Below, piece after piece: positions 11,960-24,291 of a stretch of 64,000 nt of DNA. Source of the DNA: Cervus elaphus (Eukaryota; Chordata; Mammalia; Artiodactyla; Cervidae); contig NC_057848.1 of NCBI RefSeq assembly GCF_910594005.1, forward strand, positions 137,650,155 through 137,714,154. The letters run 5' to 3'. Below the pieces are notes generated by a model. The model was given only the letters and a program-made list of their open reading frames with translations, was not told where the DNA came from and ran no database searches. Each line of letters opens with the position of its first letter. Positions within the stretch are counted from its first letter, which is position 1. A program made the position numbers and the translations under genes.

Positions 11960-12635
11960 ATCAAGGGGTTTCTTGGAAAATTACATAACAAACAGTGTTT
12001 GCAAAATGTGAGGAAATGGGTGAATGGATAGAAAATTTTAAACATTTTAAATATTATGTTTTGTCATGTGCATGTACATGTGTGCTTGGGGTATTCAAGG
12101 TAGAGGGTAGAAGTGGGATTATAAGGTAAATGTGCATCCATTTTTTTATAGCTGGAATTTATTGAATGCTTACAACATGCCAAGCACTAGTCTAATTCTT
12201 CAGTGTGTATTATCTCATTTCTACTCCTCACACCAACCTTATGAGATAACACAATGATATCCCCATTTTATATTTGTGGAAACTGAGGCACAGAGGGTGA
12301 ATGCACCAAGCCCAAAGCCAGGAACTGGCAGTACTAAAGCTTCAACCTACACAGTTTAGCACAGAGCCCAGTGTATATATTTGACAAATAAAGGAAGCCA
12401 GAGATTGAATTTAAGTTTCAAAGATTTGAAAAGTAAGCAAATAGAGATTATTTATTTTTTTCCCAAGGTAATCAATCCACAAATACTGGCTGAGCCCCTC
12501 CTCTGTGCGCCCTACTATGCTAGCACTGTTGGGGCTGTGAGTCTGCGACAGGATAGTCTCTGCCCTCCAGGAGTTCACAGTCAGTTTGGGGAAATAAAAT
12601 ACACATGGAGGACACAATCAGAAAACAATAATATA
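11960..12635. other. single-copy-looking DNA with one MIR
   Basis: Apart from the MIR at 12140-12330, nothing recognisable. No gene seen. Confidence 0.4.
12140..12330 (-). repeat. MIR SINE, reverse
   Basis: Reverse-strand MIR: AACATGCCAAGCACTAGTCT, then ATTATCTCATTTCTACTCCT, then GGAAACTGAGGCACAGAG. Confidence 0.85.
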
Positions 12636-12636
12636 G

Positions 12637-12925
12637 GACTTCCCTGGTGGTACAGTGGACAACATTCTGCCTGTCAATGCAGGGGATATGGGTTCGATCC
12701 CTGGTCTGAGAAGATTCCACACACTGTGGATCAACTAAGCCCGTGGGCCACAACTACTGAAGCCTATGCGCCTAGAGCTTGTGCTCTGTAACAAGAGAAG
12801 CCACTGCAAAGAGAAGCCTGTGCATTGCAACGAAGAGTAGCTCCCGCTCACTGCAACTAGAGAAAGCCCACGCAGCAACAAAGATCCAGTACAACTAAAA
12901 ATATAGATCAACAAAAAACAGAGTG
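12637..12925 (+). mobile_element. CHR-type SINE, long form
   Basis: Head GACTTCCCTGGTGGTACAG, B box GGTTCGATCCC, then the long tail series (AACTACTGAAGCC, AGAGAAGCC and similar). Confidence 0.85.
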
Positions 12926-12929
12926 ACTA

Positions 12930-13475
12930 AGTAATTAGCCTCCAACTAATAAAAATAAATGGAAAAAAAAAAACAGAGTGAATCCTGAGTTATCATCTCA
13001 AGACAAAAATGTGTGTGTGTTTTTAAAAGGAAACAATATATAATCTCACTAGGCCATGTTGTACATTGTGCAGGTATAGGTAATGGACAGGAGGAATTAA
13101 AAGGCAGTAGTGAGTGAGGCTAAGGAGTGAGGGTGGAAGCATTTCACAATAAATCAAACTAGGTTAATGAAAGTGTTTAGAATTCAAAAGAGCCTGAAGC
13201 AAGGACTTGGGGTCCACAGAGACAGATGAAATTCTCTTGGGAGTAGGAGACTTAATAATTGATAGTTAACCCGACTGAATCGTCTTCTGGCACATACATT
13301 TACTTTTAAAATATTGTACTCCAGCTCTTTCTGAAAAGTCTTTTGGTCGTGAGACATCCTGGGCCTCCCATGTTGAAAGAATATTTTCTTAGAACTCTTT
13401 GTCTTTATACCTCTCAAGAAGAGAAGTGGGGAGCGTGCAGAGGGGAAGGGTCCTCATGGAGGGAGAGAAGAGGTT
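12930..13475. other. single-copy-looking DNA, no gene seen
   Basis: AT-rich intergenic sequence with a short GT run near 13012. No gene signal. Confidence 0.35.
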
Positions 13476-13479
13476 AAGA

Positions 13480-13960
13480 AGATGAACTCTGTCATACAGA
13501 GTGAAGTAAGTCAGAAAGAGAACAACAAATATCGTATATAAGCACATATATGTGAAATCTAGAAAAACTGTACAGATGATCCTAGTTGCAGGGGAGGAAT
13601 AGAGATGCAGACGTAGAGAATGGACATGTGGACACAGGGGGAGGAGGGGAGGGTGGGGCAAACTGAAAGAGGAGCACTGATATATATATACACTACCATG
13701 TGTAAAACAGCCAGTGGGAAGCTGCTATATAGCACAGGGAGCGGAGTTCAGTGGTCTGTGATGACCTAGAGGGGTGGGATGTGGGTGAGGGTGAGTCTGA
13801 GGAGGAGGAGGAGTCTCCCTGAGGAGGGAGACTCAAGAGGGAGGTGATATATGTATACTTAAAGCTGATCCATGTTGTTGTACAGCAGAAACTAACACAA
13901 TATTGTAAAGCAATTGTCCTCCAATTAAAAATTTAAAAAATAAAGAAAGAAAATAGACTC
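13480..13960 (+). mobile_element. bovine-type L1 3' end
   Basis: Sense L1 3' wording from GAGTGAAGTAAGTCAGAAAG to the AACACAATATTGTAAAGCAA and A-rich tail. GA-rich expansion at 13795-13835. Confidence 0.8.
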
Positions 13961-13964
13961 TGGA

Positions 13965-14150
13965 ACCCGGTCTAGATTCAAATCCCTAGCTGACCTTGAC
14001 AGATGTGTGACTTTCGGCAAGTTTCTTAACTTCTCTGTGCCTGTTTTCTCATGAGGTTGTGATCAGGATTAAGATGACCTAATTCATGTAAAGCATATAG
14101 AACAGGACCTGGTCCTCAGTAAACTGCTCGTATGTAATTATACTAAGAGT
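13965..14150 (+). repeat. MIR SINE
   Basis: Good plus-strand MIR: TGTGTGACTTTCGGCAAGTT, then CTTAACTTCTCTGTGCCTG, then GATTAAGATGACC and AAGCATATAGAACAGGACC. Confidence 0.85.
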
Positions 14151-14429
14151 AATAATCATATCTGAAAATGCACATTAGTGGACTTTTCTCTGTTGCGTTT
14201 CCACGTGGCTGACCCTGTCCCTAGTCACCCTGAGGCAACATCGGCCTGAGATGGCAGAATGGAGGGATGTGACTGAGGCTAGCATCTAAGAGAGGAGGGT
14301 AGTGTTTCCATTTGCGGTTGGAGAAATGATTTTTTTGAGTTGAAGCCATGAACTCGAGAGCTAAGATTTGCTGTGAGAACCATTTTCTAAGTTTTTTGGT
14401 TCTCACTGAGCACATAGAAAGCAAATCCG

Positions 14430-14610
14430 AGAGACTTCCCTGGTGGTCCAGTGGCTAAGACTCTGCCCTCTCAAGACAGTGGATCTGGGTTCGATCCCTG
14501 GTCAGGGAACTAGATCCCACGTGCCACAACTAAAGATCCTGTGTGCTGCAACTAAGGATCTGGTGCAGCCAAATAAATTTAAAAAGTCTTAAAAAAACAA
14601 ACAAAAAACA
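14430..14610 (+). mobile_element. CHR-type SINE
   Basis: Head GACTTCCCTGGTGGTCCAG, B box GGTTCGATCCC, A-rich tail with AAACAAACAAAAAACAAAA. Confidence 0.85.
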
Positions 14611-14614
14611 AAAC

Positions 14615-14984
14615 CACAAAATCAAATCCTAAAGGGCTGAGGCCACATTGCTCTGGCAGAATAGAGAAGATACTATTTCAGCCTGGGTCATGTAGAACAG
14701 ACTTTCTGCCCCACAGAAAGGCAGGTCATGTGAGTGAAGAAGTAGGCAGTGGGCCCTTGGGGTGGGGATTGAGGGAAGAGGGAGCCCCCTGCATGTTGAA
14801 GGCCCTCCCCTGACCTCAGCCTGGGAAGGGACATATGGAATCAGTTGAGAGATTCAGGGCTGGTGCTTCTCTTCCCATTGTTGACTCTATGAGTGACACT
14901 TGTTCAAGGCCCAACCTAACCATGGCTCACCAAAAGCAGAATCCTTTAGTAAGGACTTGAATGTGCATGGGTCATCAAGGGGCT
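14615..14984. other. single-copy-looking DNA, no gene seen
   Basis: No repeat or gene recognised. Confidence 0.35.
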
Positions 14985-15095
14985 TCCTAGATGGCTCAGT
15001 GGGTAAAGAATCTGCCTGCAATGCAAGAGACTGAGGAGACTTGGGTTTGATCCTTGGGTCAGAAACATCCCCTGGAGGAGGACATGATAACCCAT
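14985..15095 (+). mobile_element. Bov-tA SINE, head-only fragment
   Basis: tRNA-like head (GGCTTCCTAGATGGCTCAG) and the start of the Bov-A body. The rest is missing. Confidence 0.75.
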
Positions 15096-15660
15096 AAGAC
15101 AGACCTTTATTCTGGACCAAAGCAAGTCTAAATACATTTGAAAAGAATTTAACTCATACAGAGGTTGTCTCTACTACAGTAAAAGTAAATCCCCAAATAG
15201 TAACCAAGGAGGAGTTGAGGTCACACAGAGAGAGGACAGAGGTGAGCCCTCCAGTGTGGCCATAGGGATCTAGAAGCCCAGCCTTGCTGGGGAGGTGGGA
15301 TGTGAGGCTGAGGCTAAAAGCGTCACTGTGCCCTCTGGGGAGCAGCCAGGTTGCAGGCCCCAAAAGAGGGAATGGGGTGGGCTTCAGGGTTGGCAACTCA
15401 CAGTGAGAAGAGGAATGCCAAGGAAGGCAGCAGAGGATTGGCCCTATCCACGGCAGACCTGGGCAGCAGAACCCAGCAGAAGACGTAGGGCCCAGGTGTG
15501 AGCTAACACTGGCCCAACCCGGCCCCAGGACCAGCCTCAGGCCAGAGGGTTTGGCTGTCCCTCTGCCATGAGGTCAGTGCACACAGCGTCTCTTCCACAT
15601 AGTGTCTTTCCTTGACTCCATCTTAGTAAAGGAGGAGGGCAGGGATGATATTCTGAAAAG
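15096..15660. other. single-copy-looking DNA, no gene seen
   Basis: Moderately GC-rich. Short open frames only, none recognisable. Confidence 0.35.
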
Positions 15661-15782
15661 AAGTGGGACAAACTCCCAATCTATCCTTGCACCCCACTTT
15701 TCCCCCTGGCAACCAGAAGCTCATTTTCTAAGTCTGTGAGTCTGTTTCTGTTTTGTAAATTAAGTTCATTTGTATCTTTTTA
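15661..15782 (-). mobile_element. L1 fragment, reverse
   Basis: Reverse-strand L1 UTR wording (GGCAACCAGAAGCTCATTTT, GTGAGTCTGTTTCTGTTTTG) as in 46420-46500. The BovB copy starts directly after it, so BovB probably landed in an L1. Confidence 0.65.
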
Positions 15783-16932
15783 GAAAAACACCAGAGATCA
15801 AACTGTCAACATCCACTGGATCATTGAAAAAGCAAGAGAGGTCCAGAAAAACATCTATTTCTGCTTTATTGACTATGCCAAAGACTTTGACTGTGTCGAT
15901 CACAACAAACTGTGGAAAATTCTGAAAGAGATGGGAATACCAGACCATCTGACCTGCCTCTTGAGAAATCTGTATGCAGGTCAGGAAGCAACAGTTAGAA
16001 CTGGACATGTAGCAACAAACTGGTTCCAAATAGGAAAAGGAGTACGTTAAGGCTGTATATTGTCACCCTGCTTATTTAACTTATATGCAGAGTACATCAT
16101 GAGAAACACTCGGTTGACGGAAGCACAAGCTGGAATCAAGATTGCCAGGAGAAATATCAATAACCTCAGATATGCAGATGATACCACCCTCATGGCAGAA
16201 AGCAAAGAAGAACTAAAGAGCCTCTTGATGAAAGTGAAAGAAGAGTGAAAAAGTTGGCTTAAAGCTCAACATTCAGAAAACTAAGATCATGGCATCCAGT
16301 CCCATCACTTCGTGACAAATAGATGGAGAAACAGTGGAAACAGTGGCAGACTTTATTTTTGGGGGCTCCAAAATCACTGCAGATGGTGAGTTCAGCCATG
16401 AAATTAAAAGACACTTACTCCTTGGAAGAAAAGTTATGACCAACCTAGACAGCATATTAAAAAGCAGAGATATTACTTTGCCAACGAAGGTCTGTCTAGT
16501 CAAGGCTATGGTTTTTCCAGTAGTCATGTATGGATGTGAGAGTTGGACTATAAAGAAAGCTGAGCACTGAAGAATGGATGCTTTTGAACTGTGGTGTTGG
16601 AGAAGAGTCCCTTGGACTGCAAGGAGATCCAACCAGTCCATCCTAAAGATCGGTCCTGGGTGTTCACTGGAAGGACTGATGTTGCATCCGAAACGCCAAT
16701 ACTTTGGCCACCTGATGCAAAGAACTGACTCATTTGAAAAGACCCTGATGCTGGGAAAGATTGAAGGCGGGAGGAGAAGGGGAGGACAGAGGATGAGATG
16801 GTTGGATGGCAATACCGACTCAATGGACATGAGTTTGAGTAAGCTCCAGGAGTTGGTGATGGACAGGGAGGCCTGGCGTGCTGCAGTCCATGGGGTTGCA
16901 AAGATTCGGACATGACTAAGTGACTGAACTGA
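15783..16932 (+). mobile_element. BovB LINE, 5'-truncated (RT to 3' end)
   Basis: Encodes a broken RTE-type reverse transcriptase. Motif-like RYADDT is readable near 16170-16187 (the catalytic YADD box), with stops before it (for example TAA at 16048) and after it. Ends at the CTGAACTGA tail. Confidence 0.92.
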
Positions 16933-17029
16933 GAAAAACACAGATTTTCCATATTTGAGTCTTCTGTACAAATTGTAAGGAAAAATCAAATTTTGTAAAT
17001 TTATTAAATACATATGAAAATTAAAATGT

Positions 17030-17560
17030 AAAAAGATGTGGTATATATATACACACACACTATATATATACACACACACACACATATATGGCCATGAAAA
17101 AGAATTAGAATAATGACATTTGCAGCAATGTGGATTGACCTAGAGATTGTCATACTAGGTGAAGTAAGTCAGAAAGAGAAAGACAAGTATCATATGATAT
17201 CACATATATGGAATCTAAAATATAACACAAATGAACTTATCTATGAAATAGAAAGAGACTCACAGACATAGAGAATATACTTGTGGTTGCCAAGGAGGAG
17301 GAGACTGATGAAGAGGGATAGACTGGGAGTTTGGGGTTAGTAGATGTAAACTGTTATATATAGGATGGATTAGCAACAAGATCCTACTGTATAGCACAGG
17401 GAACTATATTTAGTAACCTGTGATAAACCATAATGGAAAAGAATATGAAAAAGAATATATATGTATATATGTATAACTGGAGTCACTTTGCAGTACAGCA
17501 CAAATTACCACAACATTGTAAAACAACTATACTTCAATAAAATAAATTTAAAGAAAAAAA
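17030..17560 (+). mobile_element. bovine-type L1 3' end
   Basis: Sense L1 3' wording (AGAATTAGAATAATGACATTTGC to the TTCAATAAAATAAATTTAAA tail), with a TA/CA microsatellite at its start. Confidence 0.8.
17042..17089. repeat. (TA)n(CA)n microsatellite
   Basis: Alternating TA and CA runs, likely variable in length. Confidence 0.85.
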
Positions 17561-18299
17561 TTTAAATGAAATACAAAGCATTTTAAGTCTAAGATGTCCA
17601 GCTAGTGCAAAGAGACCATTCAATTTAGCATAGATGGAGACACCAGGTTTAGCAAAGTTTTGTTTTGTTTGGGTTTATTTGTGTGTTTGGGTTTTTTTTG
17701 TGTGTGTATGCCAAATGGGGAAAGGGAGTCAGGAGGAAGTTCAGATCCATTCTAGAATACAAATAAGCTACATTTTATTTGGCTATCTAAGCTCAGTGTG
17801 AGGAAATCAGTGATTCTGTTACCTTTTGACACATAATATCTGATGAAATATTCACCTGCTGTTAAGTCCCAGACACCTGCCTTTCTTATACAGCAAGATT
17901 TCTGAATTGCTGGACAGCCCAGCTGCAGTGTAATCGCCTGGGGAAACTTTAGGAAAACCCTGATGCCTGGGTCTTACTCCCACACATTGCCACTTAAGTA
18001 GTCTGGGTTGTAACCTGACCTCAGAATTTTCTAAAGCCCCCAGGTGGTTCTAATGCACAGCCAAGGTTAAGAACCACTATAAAGGAAAACATCAGCCCCA
18101 TTGCCCAGGACATGCTGTGTTCACCCTCTCTTTGAACACAGAAATAATAGAGTAAGGACGACTCTTTCTTACTGCAAATACAATTTTTCTGACACGATAG
18201 GTGGAAAATGATATCCAGGAATGAGACCAGGCTGACTTTTCTGTGGTGCGTTTAGTACTCTTCATAGAAAAGCAGGTCTTCAAGGTATCTAGCTATTCA
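17561..18299. other. single-copy-looking DNA, no gene seen
   Basis: Includes T/G-rich DNA at 17660-17710. No gene or clear repeat. Confidence 0.35.
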
Positions 18300-18377
18300 A
18301 ATGTCTAGAGCAGCACTGTCCAATATGACACAAACCACAGAAACCAGTCACATACAATACTTTACATTTCCTAATAG

Positions 18378-18575
18378 CCACACTGGTGACTCAGATTGTA
18401 AAGGATCTGCCTGCAATGCAGGAAACCTGGGTTTGATCCCTGGGCCAGGAAGATCCCCTGGAGAACTGAATGTCTACCCACTCCAGTATTCTTGCCTGGG
18501 AAACCTCATGGACAGAGGAGCCTGGCAGGCTACAGTCCATGGGGTTCCAAAGAGTTGGACACGACTTAGCGACTA
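18378..18575 (+). mobile_element. Bov-tA SINE
   Basis: Head CTGGTGACTCAGATTGTAAA, B box GGTTTGATCCC, Bov-A body ending CACGACTTAGCGACTAACAC. Confidence 0.9.
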
Positions 18576-18584
18576 ACACTTCCA

Positions 18585-18778
18585 CTGCATAGCACAGGGA
18601 ACTCTACTCAATGACCTATCTGGAAAAAGAATCTTAAAAAGACTGGAGATTATATTTATACACACACACACACAGACACACACACACACACAATTGATTC
18701 ACTTTGTTGTATACCTGAAACTAACAAAACATTGTAAATCAACTCTATGCCAGTAAATTTTTTTACAAAAAATTTTAA
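18585..18778 (+). mobile_element. L1 3' tail with (CA)n
   Basis: ATAGCACAGGGAACTCTACT to AACATTGTAAATCAACTCTA is L1 3'-UTR wording. CA microsatellite at 18661-18692. Confidence 0.7.
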
Positions 18779-18783
18779 AAGTA

Positions 18784-19070
18784 GGGGCTTCCTTGGTGGC
18801 TAAGTGGTAAAGGATCTGCCTGCCAATGCAGGTGATGTGAGACCAGGAAGATCCCACATGCTGAGGAGCAAGTAAGCCCATTCGCCACAACTATGAGTCT
18901 GCACTTTTGAGCTTGGGAGCCGCAACTACTGAAGCCCGTGTGCCCTTGGGCCCATGCTCTGCAACAACAGAAGTCACTCAATGAGAAGCCTGTGCACCAT
19001 AACTAGAGAAAAGTCCATGCAGCAATGAAGATGCAGCACAGCCAAAAATAAATACTTATTTTTTAAAAGT
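18784..19070 (+). mobile_element. CHR-type SINE, long form
   Basis: Head GGGGCTTCCTTGGTGGCTAA; the B-box area is partly lost; tail blocks as in 12637-12925. Confidence 0.8.
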
Positions 19071-20139
19071 TGAAAAAGTAACTAGATGGGGTGAAATTCA
19101 TTTTAATAAATTCTGTATTTAGTCTAATATATCCAAGATGTTATCATTGCAATATATTTTGGTACTAAGTCTTGGAAATCTGATGTGTGCTTTTACATTT
19201 ACAACACATCTCAACTCAGACTAGGAACATTTCAATCACACATGGCTAATGCCTGCCATAATGGACAGTGCTGGCTTAGACATCATGGCATTCACAAGTA
19301 TTAGGATTGGCAGTCACACAAAATCAATGGCATAGGTCTTGAAGTTTGCTGTTAAACATATGTTACTTCAACCTTCCTAATGGGGAGATAAGGATCTTTC
19401 TAGACATGTCACACCAGCCAACTAGAGTTCTCCATCAGGGTTGGGGGAGATAATAAAAGGTCTTGCTTCTTTCTCTCAGGAAAACACCATCCTTGGCCAC
19501 TGTGAAGAAAGAAGTGGATGGTCTGGGTAGGGACTGAAGTCTTCCTTGGATCCTGGCCTGACACCATCACCTGTCCTGTAACTATAACCCCTTAACCAAA
19601 CTCTCCCTCTACAATGTAAGCACTTAATAGTGTCCCTCCTGAAAATCAGTTTGAAGAAAATATTTTTTTTCTCATTTATCTACTTAAGCAGTGTTAACTT
19701 CTTTGGTTCCAAAGAATAAGACTTGATCAACTGGGTTCTAGGTTCACCTGTGCTGAACTACACCTGTTGGCCTTGAGAAGTTCTATCAGTTTTTCTAGAA
19801 AAAGAGGACAGTGGCCCTGAGCAGATATATTGTAGAAGAACAGGACTTCAACCCAGAGTTCTTTCCCCTGGGACCCTCCTGGTTTCAGCCCAGTGTCCCC
19901 CTTATGGCTTCAGAGCAGGGCTCCAGTGCTGGGAGCTGTGGGGGGTGCCCTGCCTCAGCCCCCAGCCTGGGGTCTCAGCAGAAATGATCCCTCCCTACTG
20001 AGTAAGAGCTGCCTTCTATGTACTCTGCCCCTTCATTCCAGGCTACCCTGGGAAGTGCCACCAGGCTTGCTTCTTCCCTTGGTCTCCGACATTTGCCAAA
20101 CTTAACCACATCTGCAATTTGAGCAAAGTTTAGGGGTCA

Positions 20140-20345
20140 GGAGAGCCTAGTGATTAAATGCTTGAGCTTTGGCATCAGACAATATTGAGCTGGAATACTA
20201 ACTCTACTACTTACTGTGCAACCACAGGAAAACTCCTTTAGTTCACTACTCTCAGCTTTATTTTCTGTAAAATGGAAATAATTGCAGCAATGGATGCATA
20301 GAATTGTTGCAAGGAATAAAAGTGATCCCGTGGACACTGGTGTTT
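20140..20345 (+). repeat. MIR SINE
   Basis: AGCCTAGTGATTAAATGCTT, then GCTTTGGCATCAGACA, then TTTTCTGTAAAATGGAAAT: a near full-length plus-strand MIR. Confidence 0.85.
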
Positions 20346-21019
20346 AGCAGAGGACCTGGCTTGTGTCAACACTATCATTTTTTCTCCCCCTCACGATGTG
20401 GCCAGTGATCCAACCTCACCTCTCTCCCATGCTCCAGCAACAAGACCTATAAGCTGTTCTCTGTTTATAAATTTCCTTTTTATTAATTCAGGCTTTTGCA
20501 CATGGTGCTTTAGAATACCATGAAAATTCTTTCCACTGCCTCCGCCAGGTAAACACCTACTCATGCTTCAGATCACAAGCAGGGGCAGATCTAAGTTTAA
20601 TGGGGCCTGAAACCTAGACAATTTGGTCTGGGGAGAAGCTTTGAAAAAAAAGATAAAAAATATGAATTCAAAATTAGGTACAAAATGAAAGAATGTTCCG
20701 AATGAAAATCAGAACAAAGTACTGGCTCCTTAGAGATTCTGATCCTGTCCTTCTGTGATCTCTTTGGACAGTGTGGCAGAAATGCTTAGTAAATGTCCTT
20801 TCGAATTGTATCCAATTTCTCCTTGCTGCCTAGAAAGTGCTACACTCCTGACATTCATTGTGGGGCCTAAAGCTTAAGCACTATAAACTTCAGGGTAAAT
20901 TCATCTCTGGTCTGGGATTTTATGTTACTTTCTCTTTGAATCTCTCTGGACTTCCAAGACCAGATCTGAACTCCTTCTGTCTGTCCCTCGGACCTCCTGG
21001 CTTATAGTCCCATCATAGC

Positions 21020-21190
21020 TCTTACCTCAGTGCATTGAGATCACCAGGTTGGGTGTCTGACTCCTTCAAAGGGACTGTGAGTTCTGGAAAGGAGGGTTGG
21101 TGTCTTAGTCACCACTACCCTCAGTGCCTAGTCCAGCACCTGGCACAAGGGGGCGCACTTCAAATAGCTGTTGAACTAATGAATGACTAT
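21020..21190 (+). repeat. L2-like 3' end, weak
   Basis: CAGTGCCTAGTCCAGCACCT, then GGCACAAGG and GTTGAACTAATGAATGAC match the typical L2/MIR3 ending. Confidence 0.5.
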
Positions 21191-21247
21191 CCAACCTCTA
21201 GGATTCCTAATCCTCCAGAGCTGAGAATTCTCTTCCGTGCTTCTCTT

Positions 21248-21336
21248 CAGTTCAGTTCAGTCGCTCAGTCGTGTCCGACTCTCTGCGACCCCACGAATTG
21301 CAGCACGCCAGGCCTCCCTGTCCATCACCAACTCCC
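21248..21336 (-). mobile_element. 89-bp BovB 3' tip with target duplication
   Basis: Only the last 89 bp of BovB, in reverse, with an exact 10-bp target duplication TGCTTCTCTT on both sides (21238-21247 and 21337-21346). It begins at the same BovB position as the tip at 29855-29947. Confidence 0.9.
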
Positions 21337-21587
21337 TGCTTCTCTTAGATGCCTGCAGACCCACAATTTCACTCCAAGGACACAAACACAATCCCACTAA
21401 TGGTATTCTCACAAGATAATTGGATGTAATTGTTCCTATTTTTTCAACATATGACTTCTTCCTGAGAGTTTCTTAACCAGAGACACATAATGCAAAAGGA
21501 GATAAGTATAGGATTTTGTTTTTGGAGTGGGGAGACAGAGAGCTTTCATATTCTTCATATTCTTCCCAAATTCATCACCTTAGCCGA

Positions 21588-21712
21588 TTTTTTTTTTTGG
21601 CTGTGCCACCTTAAGATTAATGTGGAATCTTAATTCCCCAATCAGGGATCAAACTTGTGCCCCCTGCATTAGAAGTGTGGAGTCATAAACACTGGACCAC
21701 TAGGGAAGTCCT
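21588..21712 (-). mobile_element. CHR-type SINE, reverse
   Basis: Ends with CACTAGGGAAGTCC (reverse of the SINE head); B-box reverse AGGGATCAAACTTGTG. Confidence 0.75.
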
Positions 21713-21736
21713 TGAATCTTTATTTTTTAAAAATGA

Positions 21737-22030
21737 CAGGGCTTCCCTGCTGGCTCAGCAATAAAGAATTCACCTGCCAATGCAGGAGACATGAGTTGGA
21801 TCCTTGATCCAGAAAGATCCCACATGCCGTGGAGCAGCTAAGCCTGTGCACCTCAACTACTGAAGACCACACACCCTAGAACCCATGCTCCACAAGAGAA
21901 GCCACCACAATGAGAAGCCTGAGCACTGCAACTCAAGAGGAGTACCTGCTCACCACGACTAGAGAAAAGCCCGCACAAAAACGAAGCCCCAGCACAGCCA
22001 AAGATAAATAAATAAATAAATAAATTTTAA
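21737..22030 (+). mobile_element. CHR-type SINE, long form with (TAAA)n tail
   Basis: Head GGGCTTCCCTGCTGGCTCAG, long tail blocks, then ATAAATAAATAAATAAAT. Confidence 0.85.
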
Positions 22031-22460
22031 GATATGAGTGCAAAATGTCAGATTGCCCAGCAAATGGCCATTCCCCCCACTTGTTGCTGTTTGCAGAACC
22101 CTATGTTTGTGGATGTTCTTCCTTCCATAAGCTAAAGGATAGTGGCCCCTTTGCCAGCCCCAAGGAATGACTGCTGGGTGGTCAAAGGAAACCATAACAA
22201 CATCATTCTGCTTGCCAGAGACAGCTTTAGAGGTAGGGATATGACAACTCTAGCCAATAAGAAACTTAGGGAATTCTGCTGAAGTGGATAGGTGGCTTCT
22301 AGGAAAGATTTCCTCTTGAAAGAAGGAAAATACTTTTTCTAATTTTGGTTCAGTTGTGTAATTGTGACGCCTGGAGCCCAGGCTGTCAGGTTGCAATCAT
22401 AAGGAGGAAAATGTGAAGATGAAGCAACAAAACTTCTTAGGTCAGATAACAAAATATCAT
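22031..22460. other. unassigned DNA
   Basis: No gene. The wording suggests an old LTR-like remnant, but I cannot name it. Confidence 0.3.
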
Positions 22461-22462
22461 TC

Positions 22463-24272
22463 TTTTTTTTTTTTTTTTATTAGTTGGAGGCTAATTACTT
22501 CACAACATTTCAGTGGGTTTTGTCATACATTGATATGAATCAGCCATAGATTTACACTTATTCCCCATCCTGATCCCCCCTCCCATCTCCCTCTCCACCC
22601 GATTCCTCTGGGTCTTCCCAGTGCACCAGGCCGGAGCACTTGTCTCATGCATCCCACCTGGGCTGGTGATCTGTTTCACCATAGATAATATACATGCTGT
22701 TCTTCTGAAACATCCCACCCTCACCTTCTCCCACAGAGTTCAAAAGTCTGTTCTGTATTTCTGTGTCTCTTTTTCTGTTTTGCATATAGGGTTATCGTTA
22801 CCATCTTTCTAAATTCCATATATATGTGTTAGTATGCTGTAATGTTCTTTATCTTTCTGGCTTACTTCACTCTGTATAAGGGGCTCCAGTTTCATCCATC
22901 TCATTAGGACTGGTTCAAATGAATTCTTTTTGACGGCTGAGTAAAATTCCATGGTGTATATGTACCACAGCTTCCTTATCCATTCATCTGCTGATGGGCA
23001 TCTAGGTTGCTTCCATGTCCTGGCTATTATAAACAGTGCTGCGATGAACACTGGGGTGCATGTGTCTCTTTCAGATCTGGTTTCCTCAGTGTGTATGCTC
23101 AGAAGTGGTATTGCTGGGTCATATGGCAGTTCTATTTCCAGTTTTTTAAGGAATCTCCACACTGTTTTCCATAGTGGCTGTACTAGTTTGCATTCCCACC
23201 AACAGTGTAAGAGGGTTCCCTTTTCTCCACAGCCTCTCCAGCATTTATTGCTTGTAGACTTTTGGATAGCAGCCATCCTGACTGGTGTGTAATGGTACCT
23301 CATTGTGGTTTTGATTTGCATTTCTCTAATAATGAGTGATGTTGAGCACCTTTTCATGTGTTTGTTAGCCATCTGTATGTCTTCTTTGGAGAAATGTCTG
23401 TTTAGTTCTTTGGCCCATTTTTTGATTGGGTCATTTATTTTTCTGGAATTGAGCTGCAGGAGTTGCTTGTATATTTTTGAGATTAATCCTTTGTCTGTTT
23501 CTTCATTTGCTATTATTTTCTCCCAATCTGAGGGCTGTCTTTTCACCTTACTTATAGTTTCTTTTGTAGTGCAAAAGCTTTTAAGTTTCATTAGATCCCA
23601 TTTGTTTAGTTTTGCTTTTATTTCCAATATTCTGGGAGGTGGGTCATAGAGGATCTTGCTGTGATTTATGTCGGAGAGTGTTTTGCCTATGTTCTCCTCT
23701 AGGAGTTTTATAGTTTCTGGTCTTACATTTAGATCTTTAATCCATTTTGAGTTTATTTTTGTGTATGGTGTTAGAAAGTGTTCTAGTTTCATTCTTTTGC
23801 AAGTGGTTGACCAGTTTTCCCAGCACCACTTGTTAAAGAGGTTGTCTTTTTTCCATTGTATATCCTTGCCTCCTTTGTCAAAGATAAGGTGTCCATAGGT
23901 TCGTGGATTTATCTCTGGGCTTTCTATTCTGTTCCATTGGTCTATATTTCTGTCTTTGTGCCAGTACCACACTGTCTTGATGACTGTGGCTTTGTAGTAG
24001 AGTCTGAAGTCAGGCAGGTTGATTCCTCCAGTTCCATTCTTCTTTTTCAAGATTACTTTGGCTATTCGAGGTTTTTTGTATTTCCATACAAATTGTGAAA
24101 TTCTTTGGTCTAGTTCTGTGAAAAATACCGTTGGTAGCTTGATAGGGATTGCATTGAATCTATAGATTGCTTTGGGTAGAATAGCCATTTTGACAATATT
24201 GATTCTTCCAATCCATGAACACGGTATGTTTCTCCATCTGTTTGTGTCCTCTTTGATTTCTTTCATTAAGTT
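22463..24272 (-). mobile_element. young 5'-truncated bovine L1 (ORF2 C-terminal half)
   Basis: Read on the minus strand, this is the 3' 1.8 kb of an L1: the C-terminal part of ORF2p, a 340-bp 3' UTR and a poly(A) that appears as a T run at 22463-22479. The ORF2 frame is open for 485 codons (24266 to 22809) with no stop, which points to a recent insertion. It contains the late RT thumb region and, near the C-terminus, the Cys-rich segment CWRGCGEKGTLLHCWWEC typical of L1 ORF2p. There is no endonuclease or RT catalytic core, so it cannot act on its own. A BovB copy starts 20 bp to its right on the opposite strand. Confidence 0.93.
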
Positions 24273-24291
24273 ACTTCTAATCAGGTGTTCT

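Larger units (their letters stand above)
18300..19290 (+). repeat. hAT-type DNA transposon split by later insertions
   Basis: Left part about 18308-18377 (GCAGCACTGTCCAATATGAC) and right part about 19070-19285 (TATATCCAAGATGTTATCAT through AATGGACAGTGCTGGCTTA) look like the two ends of one MER-type element. About 690 bp of SINE and L1 sequence lies between them. Confidence 0.6.
19291..21237. other. mostly single-copy DNA, no gene seen
   Basis: Contains a MIR (20140-20345) and an L2-like end near 21020-21190. No protein, RNA gene or splice pattern supported. Confidence 0.4.

Noticed and set aside
22809..24266. 485-codon minus-strand protein as a host gene
   Set aside because: It is the C-terminal part of L1 ORF2p, with poly(A) tail and truncation typical of a retrotransposed copy.
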